Positions 55,801 to 64,000 of a stretch of 64,000 nucleotides of DNA are shown here, in pieces. The stretch is from positions 27,903,798 to 27,967,797 of the forward strand of contig CP092868.1 of the NCBI GenBank assembly GCA_030710605.1, read 5' to 3'. The position numbers were made by a program, and so were the translations under genes. This stretch comes from Cordylochernes scorpioides (Eukaryota; Arthropoda; Arachnida; Pseudoscorpiones; Chernetidae). The stretch's first letter is position 1; each line of letters begins with the position of its first letter. Below the pieces are notes generated by a model, which saw only the letters and a program-made list of their open reading frames with translations, was not told the DNA's origin and did not search any database.

Positions 55801-56370
55801 TTTGAAATAAAAACTTTTACTGCCGATTATTTCCTTGGCCTACAAATATATCGAGATAGAACAACTAAAATGTTATTTCTGCATCAAGCCTCATACATTG
55901 AAAGAACACTTGAACATTACAACCTTCTTGATATTAAGTTACAATCTGTACCTTCTGATCCTTACTCAAAACTAACAAAAGAGATGTGCCCAAAGGATGA
56001 TCAGGAAATTGAAGAAATGAACAAGATTCCATACAGACAGACAATTGGTAGTTTAATGTACCTCATGACTGGAACTAGACCTGATATTGCCTACGCAGTC
56101 AGCAGGGTTAGCCAATTTATGAACAACCCAGGACCTTCACTTTGGACCGCAGTAAAGAAAATATTTGGATACTTAAAAGCTACGAAAAACATCGGTATTT
56201 GTTTTGGTGGGAGTTCCTGCACTTCAACCCTGATAGGTTTTTCCGATGCTGATTTTGCTGCAGACATATTTACGAAAGCTCTACCTCCAGAAAGGTATAG
56301 AAGACTAAGGAGCCAACTTGGACTGTTTGAAACAACGGAGTGCTCGTCAGGTGGGAGTGTTGAAAAGTGA
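52807..56370 (+). CDS. copia gag-pol polyprotein lacking the RNase H core
   Basis: 1187 residues from the ATG at 52807; the upstream in-frame TTG is less likely. Order: gag domain (about 1-190), CCHC knuckle CGYCKKKGHWWKEC (236-249), protease DSG at 290-292, pre-integrase H near 424, integrase D490, D553 and E589 (D-x35-E kept), RT with YVDD at 974-977, then MTGTRPDIAYAVSRVSQF. At about residue 1150 FSDADFA joins directly to ADIFTKALP, so all but the first few residues of RNase H are missing, in frame. The C-terminus runs into the 3' LTR. All other catalytic residues are kept and there is no internal stop. Confidence 0.93.
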   Translation: MTTELPQIQKFNGDNFHLWKFQMKIILEAKDLLSVTDGSEVKPEIEDIAKFSNWKKKDAKSKMLITTALEFKYLQQIVNCQTSAEMWKKLSTIYELKSETNKYLLQQRFFEYKMNPNDNIATHISKVETLAQQMKDLGEPISDVALITKIICSLPDKYKNFITAWDSVSSEEKTLENLTARLLKEESLQDHWDSSGNSKPDNALMTFSKFNRNSTASNKQQQHQQSIKDKKKNTHCGYCKKKGHWWKECYKRKEEQKGQQPSSSSRDDSCAFSAETSAFLAETKDSWIADSGATDHMTFRREWFSTFEEIPEGVHPVCLGDGKKIYAKGKGNIDILSYVDSQKINATLLDVLYVPELETNLFSISTATKHGLTLICKGNQIKLTKNSKVLVTGIKDNSNLYRIFIKAKQSSQTHVAQLSLDIWHQRMGHVNPIKLTQMFENNVFEDDIKIREKPDSLLCEACIYGKQNRKVFHASTSPNSTYPGELIYSDVCGPMSKRSPGGSLYFVSFKDDFSRFRVAYFIRYKSDVLEKFKEFVKRVRTETGNKIKRFRTDNGTEFLNKNFSDYLKSLGIVHELTAPYTPEQNGIAERDNRTIVESARCLLHGRKMPLELWAEAVNTAVYLLNRCTTKVLGNSTPYEIWYKRKPSILHLKTFGCNAYVHIPKDNRKKLDKKSIRTFFVGYTETNKNYRMWDPIARKIIISRDVIFTEANTSENIQDNQQEQVTIYSEESVDNTNTSSKPEESCRYPLRNRIRENEQTSTSCTRAISYACYVHDQEPLNYEDAIVGQNSKQWKLAMDDEFNSLMKNQTWTYVTLPSDRKAIACKWVYKIKQNADGSNKMFKARLVAKGYSQKPGLDYGETFSPVVKFDSIRTILSLCASLDMEMIQLDVKSAFLNGDLEEELYMEQPQGYENPDFPNHVCSLQKSIYGLKQSPRMWNKKFHEFLIKFDLKPSISDSCVYTMKCKQAYILLAIYVDDCLICSVNKQLLDDIVQYLNSNFEIKTFTADYFLGLQIYRDRTTKMLFLHQASYIERTLEHYNLLDIKLQSVPSDPYSKLTKEMCPKDDQEIEEMNKIPYRQTIGSLMYLMTGTRPDIAYAVSRVSQFMNNPGPSLWTAVKKIFGYLKATKNIGICFGGSSCTSTLIGFSDADFAADIFTKALPPERYRRLRSQLGLFETTECSSGGSVEK
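56349..56357 (+). promoter_or_regulatory. copia polypurine tract
   Basis: AGGTGGGAG directly before the 3' LTR, inside the ORF. Confidence 0.75.
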
Positions 56371-56562
56371 CTCGCACCTCGGCTGTCGCTTAGCAACGGC
56401 CACTTCCCCCAGACATTACGTAACTGTATATAGGTTTCAGATTTGCTTGCTTGTTGACTGCCACCGCTTACCTCTTTTAACTCTCTATTGTTTGTCATCT
56501 AAATATAATCTTTTGATAATTAAACATACTTTCTGAGATCCAACCTCTGTTTTATTCTTACA
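56358..56562 (+). repeat. copia 3' LTR
   Basis: 205 bp, no difference from the 5' LTR found by eye. Confidence 0.93.
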
Positions 56563-56771
56563 CATATACCAAGATTTGTTTTGTATAATTGCTATTAATA
56601 ATAAATAATATGTAAAGTTAAATTGGTTACGTCCTTCTTACTTACTTTAATTACATAACATAAAGAACCGAAAGCTTGTACTTTTCACGAATAAAGAAAC
56701 GCATTGCTATTGTTTATATTCTTATTTTAATACCTTATAACAATTTTCTCTTCTATTACAATCTCTGTATA

Positions 56772-57030
56772 CACCTATCCCCCGATTTACACGGTAGATA
56801 CGTTCCTGAGAAAAACGTGTAAATCGAAGGAGAGGTATATATTAAACTGTCAAATCTGAATAGGTGTTCGCCCCCTCATGAATCAGAGCCTCCCAATATT
56901 CTTTTCAACATAGGTAGTGTAGAGTAGAATATCGCATTTAGTATAGTGCGATAAAAAAAAAACTTATTTGGAAAACCGTGTAAAAGCGAAAACGTGTAAA
57001 ACAAGTACCGTGTAAATCGGGGGATAGGTG
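56772..57030. mobile_element. pogo/mariner-type MITE (B copy)
   Basis: Ends CACCTATCCCCCGATTTACA and inverse, TA on both sides; counterpart of 24599-24856. Confidence 0.8.
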
Positions 57031-57433
57031 TATTTGAGAAAGGTAAAATTGCCCAGTAAGGCAAAGACCGTGGAAGATTGTAAGAAAAAAGATAAAAAGA
57101 GCGATATACTCAGTGTTATGTGACAAACCAAGAACACACAGAACGACAGGAGGTTCAACAATGAGACACAACAATGGCCCCTTGTGTATTGTTGCATCCC
57201 TCTACAATTACCGGGGGACCAAGTTGATTTTGATCCCCCTTTTTTATTCAAAGACCACCCTGTTTAGTACCTCAATACTCCACCAGATGGCATTCGAGGC
57301 TAAAACCTCTCCAAAATTATTAATAAACTCGTAGAGAAGAAGAGAGCGGTGAATTATGAAATTTACACATTGAAGGGGAGAGATATCTATTTGTTATTTA
57401 AGCGTATAAAATGATTATAATTATGAAAAATAA

Positions 57434-57645
57434 AAATGGCATATCCTGACCAGGAGCACATGTGCTTTACAGAAGGTAGAGCGCCATCTGGTGGAACAGA
57501 AATCGACTAAACATTGATTTAACCTGTTCACTGATATTTGGCCAACACAATTTCTTGATAAATCAAGAAAAGTCATCCACGAACGCGTTTCGCGCTTTTG
57601 ACGCTCGTCAGCGTGGAGAAGGCTGTACCACTGCGACCAAAAAGA
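57434..57645 (+). repeat. R1 structured repeat, 3'-truncated (B copy)
   Basis: Counterpart of 25262-25475, ends at the same point. Confidence 0.7.
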
Positions 57646-58119
57646 ATTATAATTATATAATAAAGTTGTACGGAAGGATGATATTCATGTTCCAAAATAG
57701 GCACCTCTCCCTTTGACTGTGAATTAGAACGATGCAATTTGAATCCACCTAGTAAAAAACTGTATTAGTGGTGATACGGAATTAACAACAACATATAAAA
57801 GATGGCTTTTTGTCTGAATTTTCCAGAACTGGTGTTGTGACTTATTCCATTTTATAACTGTCCTTAGGTAGGCGTCGAGTCCACAGCATTATCAGTAGTG
57901 TATCGGAGAAATTTCGTCCTGCCTGATGTTGCATCCCGGCTAGGACTGTTGATGGATTCTGATCTCCCATGGGACGCTCATCCAGAACCTGTAAGATTTT
58001 AGTTTGTTTTGATTGACCGAGTTACTAGGGTAATGTAAATTGCTATTCTTCTGATGCACAATTGAAGGGAGAGGTGCCTTTTTCAGTACATAATAATAAT
58101 TGTATCTTTTGATATACAC
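57646..58119. other. unassigned sequence with empty copia site
   Basis: TTATAACTGTCC near 57853 is the uninterrupted site of the copia found in A. No gene. Confidence 0.5.
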
Positions 58120-58391
58120 TCATGGATAATATAAAGGGTGTTTCATATATTTGATATCGCTGTTTATCTATTTTCTTTTTTAAGGAGACAGAGACAATTT
58201 AGTTTAAATTTGGTTATCTCGTGTGTCTTCAATGAAGGTCACTGTAATATCTTTCAGAGTTATTGTCTGAATCCCGATATACATGCTAAAAGGTACAACT
58301 TCCTTAAGTTTTTGTCTATTAGTGTATATAGTGTGTCTTCAATAAAGGTCACTGTAATATCTTTCAGAGTTATTGTCTGAATCCCGATATA
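58120..58391 (+). repeat. about 110-bp tandem repeat, part 1 (B copy)
   Basis: Counterpart of 30640-30902; interrupted by the mariner. Confidence 0.85.
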
Positions 58392-59711
58392 CGAGGTGTG
58401 TTAAAAAGGTATCGCGAATTTTGAATTTTCGCGGGTTACGTATATTCGAATTTCGATCTTTTTGTGGCTTTATGTTGGTACTCATGTCTCTCACTTATGC
58501 CGACAAGCTCGGCCATTTTGAATGTTCACTTAATTGTTGACAGCTGCTTTGCTTGCAGGTGTTTTGGATCGTCTTCGATTTTTACCTATTAAAAAAAATG
58601 GATCAAAGAACCTGTATCAAATTTTGTGTGAAAAACGAAATTAAGTGCGCGGATGCATTCCGAATGTTGACTGTGACATACGGAGAAGCTACCTTGGACC
58701 GAAGCAACGTTTATCGGTGGTACAAAATGTTCTCAGAAGGCCGAGAAGATGTGAACGACGAAGAGCGTGCCGGACGCCCGAGCACTTCAACAACAGACGA
58801 AAGAATTAATGAAGTGGAGAAAATGATATTGGCCAATATTCGAATCACCGTTAGAGAAGTTGCTGAGGACCTAAACATATCGATTGGCTCGTGCCATTCG
58901 ATTTTTATCAATGATTTGGGCATGAGACGGGTCGCCGCGAAATTCGTACCAAAATTGCTCAATTGCGACCAAAAACAGCATCGCATGAACATTGCTAATG
59001 AGATGTTGGACTCTGTCCGCGACGACCCAAATTTGCTCCAGAGGGTCATAACTGGTGACGAAGCGTGGGTTTATGGTTATGACGTGGAAACCAAAGCTCA
59101 ATCATCTCAATGGAAGCTGTCGCACGAACCAAGACCGAAAAAAGCGCGCCAAGTTCGGTCGAATGTGAAAGTTTTGCTGACAGTTTTCTTCGATTGCAGG
59201 GGCGTGGTGCATCATGAGTTCTTGCCACAGGGTAGAACGGTCAATAAGGAATATTACCTGCAAGTTATGCGCAATTTTCGCGAAGCAATCCGCCAGAAAC
59301 GCCCGGATTTGTGGAAGAACAAAAATTGGCTTTTGCACCACGATAACGCCCCTGCTCACACATCGTTGCTTGTGCGCGACTTTTTGGCCAAAAACAACAC
59401 ACTAATGATGCCGCAGCCACCGTATTTCCCAGATCTGGCCCCCTGTGACTTTTTCTTGTTCCCTAAACTGAAGAGGCCCATGAAAGGACGACGTTACGCT
59501 ACGCTTGACGAGATAAAGACGGCATCGAAGGAGGAGCTGAAAAAGATTTAAAAAATGATTTTTTGAAGTGCTTCGAAGATTGGAAAAACTGTTGGCACAA
59601 GTGTATAATATCTCATGGGGATTACTTTGAAGGGGACAAAATAGGTATTCATGAATAAATAAATAATTTTTGAAAAACACAAAAGTCGCGATACCTTTTG
59701 AACACACCTCG
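58392..59711 (+). mobile_element. mariner transposon (B only)
   Basis: 1320 bp. Ends CGAGGTGTGTTAAAAAGGTA and inverse, paired over about 30 bp with two mismatches, TA on both sides (58390-58391, 59712-59713). Inserted in a TA of the 110-bp repeat; the empty unit is seen in A at 30895-30915. Confidence 0.94.
58598..59551 (+). CDS. mariner transposase, frameshifted near C-terminus
   Basis: Start at the ATG 58598 (MDQRTCIKFCVKNEIKCADA); earlier in-frame codons belong to the leader. N-terminal helix-turn-helix region with WYKMFSEGREDVNDEERAGR linker; catalytic Asp in VITGDEAWVYGYD, in LLHHDNAPAHT and in PDLAPCDFFLFP. The last two are 34 residues apart (D,D34D). It cuts and pastes the element at TA sites. 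A 1-base change in an A-run near 59540 ends the protein at 59551. About 30 C-terminal residues (FLKCFEDWKNCWHK type, to about 59658) remain in another frame, so the enzyme is probably damaged. Confidence 0.92.
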   Translation: MDQRTCIKFCVKNEIKCADAFRMLTVTYGEATLDRSNVYRWYKMFSEGREDVNDEERAGRPSTSTTDERINEVEKMILANIRITVREVAEDLNISIGSCHSIFINDLGMRRVAAKFVPKLLNCDQKQHRMNIANEMLDSVRDDPNLLQRVITGDEAWVYGYDVETKAQSSQWKLSHEPRPKKARQVRSNVKVLLTVFFDCRGVVHHEFLPQGRTVNKEYYLQVMRNFREAIRQKRPDLWKNKNWLLHHDNAPAHTSLLVRDFLAKNNTLMMPQPPYFPDLAPCDFFLFPKLKRPMKGRRYATLDEIKTASKEELKKI

Positions 59712-59713
59712 TA

Positions 59714-60000
59714 AATACTGAAAGGTATAACTTCCTTAAAGTTTTTTGTCTATTAGTGTATATAGTGTGTCTTCAATAAAGGTCACTGTAATATCTTTCA
59801 GAGTTATTGTCTGAATCCCGATATAAATGCTAAAAGGTACAACTTCCTTAAGTTTTGTTCATGAGCGTATATAGGATGTCTTTAATAAAGGTCACTGTAA
59901 TATCTTTCAGAGTTATTGTCTGAATCCCGATATACATGCTAAAAGGTACAAATTACTAAAGTTTTGTTCATGAGTGTATATGGAATGTCTGATTGTGAGG
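59714..60000 (+). repeat. about 110-bp tandem repeat, part 2 (B copy)
   Basis: Remaining units after the mariner. Confidence 0.85.
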
Positions 60001-60295
60001 TGTGTTTACAATTTGTAGCTGGTTGAAATTTGATTCTTTTTTTTTTCAAAGCGATTGTTTATAAACTCAAGAAAAGTTTAAAATACAAACTTTAGTACTG
60101 AAGAGATACAATACATCAAAATATTAACTGGGATATTCTACGAGGAATTAGACGAATTAGGCTTAGTTTGTTAAATCGATGATTTTGTGGCACATGATCG
60201 TATTTCATGCTCGATTCCCTAAAACATGTTTGAATGAGGATATATATCGTTCTGAAAATATAGCAATCCATACTTAAATCATTAGATAATAAAAC
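60001..60295. other. AT-rich sequence, nothing recognised
   Basis: Counterpart of 31070-31360. No gene. Confidence 0.45.
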
Positions 60296-60405
60296 AGCAT
60301 ATATTGGATTGAATAAAAGTATATATTTGCCAATATTACGGTTGGCTGAACGCCAACCTTTGTCAAGGCATTATATTTTGTGTAAGCAAACTCAGAACCA
60401 CAATT
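60296..60405 (-). mobile_element. PLE 3'-end fragment with hammerhead-like motif (B copy)
   Basis: Counterpart of 31361-31470. Confidence 0.55.
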
Positions 60406-60554
60406 ATAATTGCATATAGGCATCAACCTAGTAAGGGAGAGGCACCTCTTTTGGTTCATATATAACATAGAGATGCGTGAGGATAATATTCATGTACCAA
60501 AGGGGGCACCTCCCCCTTACTAGGGTGATGATAGTGCCATCGTTCTGATTGCCT

Positions 60555-61200
60555 CCTCCATAGTACCATGGGATCGGGGTAGTTTCCCGACCCCAGCTCT
60601 AACATCAGGAATTATCTATAGATACATCTGGGTATATATAGAGTCCTCCTCCATAGTACCATGAGATCAGGGAAGTTTCCCTACACGAGCTCTAACACCA
60701 GGAAGTATCTCTAGATACATCTGGGTAGAGTCCTCCTCCATAGTACCATGGGGTAGTTTCCCGACCCCAGCTCTAACATCAGGAAGAATCTCTAGATACA
60801 TCTGGGTAGAGTCCTACTCCATAGTACCATGAGATCGGGGTAGTTTCCCGACCCCAGCTCTAACATCAGGAAGTATCTATAGATACATCTGGGTAGAGTC
60901 CTCCTCCATAGTACCATGAGATCGGGGTAGTTTCCCGACCCCAGCTCTAACATCAGGAATTATCTATAGATACATCTGGGTAGAGTCCTCCTCCATAGTA
61001 CCATGAGATCGGGGTAGTTTCCCGACCCCAGCTCTAACATCAGGAAGTATCTATAGATACATCTGGGTAGAGTCCTCCTCCATAGTACCATGAGATCGGG
61101 GTAGTTTCCCGACCCCAGCTCTAACTTCAGGAATTATCTATAGATACATCTGGGTATATATAGAGTCCTCCTCCATAGTACCATGAGATCGAGGTAGTTT
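60555..61200 (-). repeat. 87-bp minisatellite, about 7 copies (B copy)
   Basis: Same unit as 31632-33318, but far fewer copies. One unit lacks about 8 bp (60745) and breaks the long open frame. Confidence 0.95.
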
Positions 61201-61204
61201 CCCT

Positions 61205-62107
61205 ACATGTCCCTAACAAAAGGAAATATCTAAGACTACATCCTAAATTTTCTTCCAAAGAGACACAGAGATAAAAGAAATTGTCAAGATTTCCAGCCAT
61301 ATCATTAAAATCAACGCACAATATACAATATGAACCGTACGATAATTTCACAATGATAATGATGATAATACTTCAAACCCTAACATTTAAGAAGAGGTAA
61401 AGACTATAGGAAGGGGACATAAACGTTGCGATAGGACATGGTGACATTATGAAGAATTCTTGGCCAATCTTAAACCTCAACAATCAATTGATAGAACTTC
61501 CTTTTTTCTCATCGAAGTTGTCTACCAGACGATTCTCTCTATCATTAAACCCTATTGTATGATAATGATGATCAACTTTTAATTTGGGGGACTCTAGCCA
61601 ACTTTGGGTGTTAGATAATTACCTACAAACCCCACTCCCTAGCACCCATTAAGTTAATTACATCGATTTCTTCAATTATTTCTCACAAAATCATTCTTCG
61701 ATGATAACTTTAATCTTCCCTCTATTTAATTTTTAAAGATGGCGTGACCCTTTAAAAATGATGAGACTTTCGACATCTTGAAAGCGTTCTTTTTCTTTTT
61801 ATTATCTTTTTTTATAGCTTTCGATTGGTTTTGAATTAGGTCTTTGTGAGCAATTTCTTTGTCTGGATTGAAAAAATGGATAAAAATAAGCTTGTGTGTC
61901 TTTTCTTTGATCTTGTGTTACATTGATTCATAAAACGTATAATCATATTATACTAAAAAATAGTATAAAAACTAAAAAAAAAAAATTCAATAGGTAAACT
62001 AGACAATAAACATAATTTTATTGACATCTTGTCAATACATGCAAAAGTACACAGTCTTCACTATTGTTTTAAAATAGTTAGATATTATGATACATTAGCA
62101 CGCCATC
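61205..62107. other. non-repetitive AT-rich sequence (B copy)
   Basis: Counterpart of 33320-34227. No gene seen. Confidence 0.4.
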
Positions 62108-62294
62108 TGTTATCAAAATTCGAAACTATTATAGACGCGTATGATTCTTTTTTAAAAATAAACAATTTCTACTGTCCTTACTGCAATGGAAAGGTTCTCC
62201 CATTAATATTTCCATTGCAGTAAGGGCAGTAGAAATTTTTTATTTTTAAAAAAGAATCATACGCGTCTATAAAGTAGTTTCGAATTTTGATAAT
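62108..62294. repeat. foldback with about 80-bp arms (B copy)
   Basis: Counterpart of 34228-34412. The outer arm pairing here (GTAGTTTCGAATTTTGATAA) is better preserved than in A. Confidence 0.8.
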
Positions 62295-62390
62295 TAGATA
62301 TATACAACTATTTTATAAATATACAGCTATGTGAAAAATAATTTAATAATGAAAAAAGGTTAGATGTTAATGTTAAAAATAAATTAGGCA

Positions 62391-63055
62391 TTTCCTTACT
62401 ACGCGCATATGAGCATTTGATTCACCTGCATGCACTTGTGGAAACGAAAGACAAACCCCTGAACACCTTCTGATAAACTGTCCATTAACTTCTGATCTAA
62501 GGGAAGAAAACCAACTTTACCTGACTAATACAAAACAAGTTCCTTGCAATACAGACCAATACATTAAGTTTAATAGATTCTGCAAGATGTATATTTCAAG
62601 GCGAAAGTGTTGACTGTACATATTTCAAGCTACTATTTCTAATTGCTATATGCAAAATTTGACATCAAACGTTTAATTTTCATGATTCCTAATGTTCAAT
62701 TGTGTTAATTGTATATAATGTAATATATACATGCAATTATCCTAATTGTGGATATGGTGTGTCTCTCCCAACTGTTAAATAAAATAAAATATGAGCATTT
62801 TAGATCTCAGAGCGTCATCTAGTGGAACAGAAATCAACTTAACATTGATTTAACCTGTTCCTTGATATTTAGCCAACCCATTTTCTTGATAAATCAAGAA
62901 AATCCAACCACAAACGCGTTTCAGGCTGTTGGCCCTCGTCAACATGGAGCAGGCTGTACCTCTAAAACCAAATATTTGGTCCTAGAGGCTTCCTGAGAAA
63001 TCAAGAAATAGATGTTTAAGACCAAGTTCGGGTAAATACGCTGTATATGTGAAAT
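62391..63055 (+). repeat. R1 structured repeat interrupted by non-LTR (B copy)
   Basis: Counterpart of 34502-35165; palindromic stem reads GCGCATATGAGC. Confidence 0.72.
62419..62790 (+). mobile_element. 5'-truncated non-LTR retrotransposon (B copy)
   Basis: Same 10-bp duplication ATGAGCATTT (62409-62418, 62791-62800) and C-terminal knuckle as in A; one base fewer after the knuckle. Confidence 0.8.
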
Positions 63056-63805
63056 ATATATATATATGTTATATTCAATTTAATTTTTTTTTAAATATAT
63101 AAATATTTTTTTCTAATTTGACCAAAAAACAAAAAGCTTTTTTAATTAGTATTTTGTTCTGTTGTATATAGATTTGTTTTTTTCTTTTGGGTTGGTTAAA
63201 TGTGTTTTTAATAAACTCATTTGCCAAAAATATTATATTATATAGTTAAATTTGTTTAAAATAAGCATATTTGCTAATAAATGATATTTCATTCTTCTTT
63301 TTTTGTAAGTAAAATTTACATTTGACAATCTAAACATTACTTCATAATTAATTATTACTTTTTTATTTTCTCCCCCCGAATATAAGATATATACTCCTAT
63401 TGGTTCCTCAAGTATTTGACCGAAAACAACTTATTTCATTCCTAACCCCCCTATTCCCCATATATTGGCCCCTAATGATTTTTCCCTCAGTCAAAGATGT
63501 AATTGACGTTGAAAGGTAACCGATCTGACATAAATAAGTACATCAAAATTGCTGGAAATTCTAAGAGGCCCCAGAAAAAAAGAATTTTCCGAATATTTTA
63601 GCAAATAAGGAAGAAAAAAAACTCATTTTTTTTTCTTTAAAATACAGTAGGATCTTATTTAAAATGATCAAAACAGGTTAATATTTGCAAAATTTCGATA
63701 AAATTATCAGTATATAGTCTTAAAGAATCTATAAATGAATATTCAAATTTCTTTTTGCTTTAGATTTGGAAAATATTTTTAGATTTCAACAGTTTCTTTG
63801 TAAAA
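63056..63805. other. AT-rich sequence (B copy)
   Basis: Counterpart of 35415-36145 without the A-only palindrome. No gene. Confidence 0.45.
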
Positions 63806-63809
63806 AAAA

Positions 63810-63945
63810 GCATCTGATGGTGAAACTGAAAGTTACTGATGGCTTGCACCATCTATTGGAATAAATCTAAACTAATAAGTTTTTTTTTTGTTTTTCAGAC
63901 GATAAGCAGATGCTTTCTTCTTTAATTTACCACCTGATCCTTCTT
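63810..63945. repeat. R1-type foldback, diverged (B copy)
   Basis: Counterpart of 36148-36300; several bases of the left end are lost. Confidence 0.5.
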
Positions 63946-64000
63946 TATTTTTCATTTCTTTAAATAATTTATATATTTTAAAGCTAATTTTGTATATTTT

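Larger units (their letters stand above)
52533..56562 (+). mobile_element. Ty1/copia retrotransposon with identical LTRs (B only)
   Basis: 4030 bp, 205-bp LTRs that appear identical, 5-bp duplication CATAT (52528-52532, 56563-56567). The empty site is visible in A near 24377 (GACATATATACC). One long ORF. The element is about 0.4-0.6 kb shorter than a complete copia because the RNase H core is missing. Its insertion is very recent. Confidence 0.95.
40530..64000. repeat. copy B of a large duplication (partner 13211-36340)
   Basis: Collinear with copy A from the Helitron flank to the end of the window, a few percent different by eye, apart from clean insertions in one copy or the other and different minisatellite lengths. 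Both copies begin at a 100-N gap. Confidence 0.9.

Noticed and set aside
59046-59359. Minus-strand ORFs over the mariner
   Set aside because: Antisense shadows of the transposase.

Overview
The window looks like a repeat-dense, AT-rich piece of an invertebrate nuclear genome. An arthropod such as a parasitic copepod would fit, but no host gene is visible to settle this. Penelope-like elements, copia LTR retrotransposons, mariners, a Helitron, tRNA-derived SINEs, non-LTR tails, MITEs and several minisatellites fill nearly all of it. I see no convincing host gene, functional tRNA, rRNA, CRISPR array or bacterial feature.

Layout. (1) 1-10880: a head-to-tail array of four almost identical Penelope-like element (PLE) units of about 2.85 kb, the first cut by the window edge. 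Each encodes a YVDD reverse transcriptase and a GIY-YIG endonuclease, and each has a hammerhead-like motif near its 3' end. The reading frame is broken in every unit. (2) 10881-13062: a 55-bp minisatellite lying inside a dispersed structured repeat (called R1 here), then a SINE, then a 100-N gap at 13063-13162. (3) 13163-40429, copy A: Helitron, 110-bp, 38-bp and 87-bp tandem repeats, MITEs, and a copia element with three frameshifts at 25684-30370; at its end an unpaired segment (36300-40429) with PLE and non-LTR fragments, a SINE and a long palindrome. (4) A second 100-N gap, 40430-40529. (5) 40530-64000, copy B: collinear with A from about 13192 to 36340 and only a few percent different, but with its own insertions: a copia element with seemingly identical LTRs and no RNase H core (52533-56562), a mariner (58392-59711), and a mariner nested in a non-LTR fragment (44260-45503).

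A and B both start directly after an assembly gap and differ by clean transposon insertions whose empty sites are visible in the other copy. They are therefore either a true large tandem duplication or two haplotypes placed one after the other by the assembler. The reciprocal empty sites give exact insertion boundaries and target-site duplications.

The most interesting unexplained signal is R1, a dispersed non-coding repeat found in many copies. It has several hairpins whose paired bases change together between copies, which suggests selection on a folded RNA or single-stranded DNA. Next come the PLE hammerhead-like motifs, a foldback element with a 9-bp target duplication, and a short hairpin with a hammerhead-like core and compensatory changes between its two copies. 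Identities and copy numbers were judged by eye; no alignment or database search was run.
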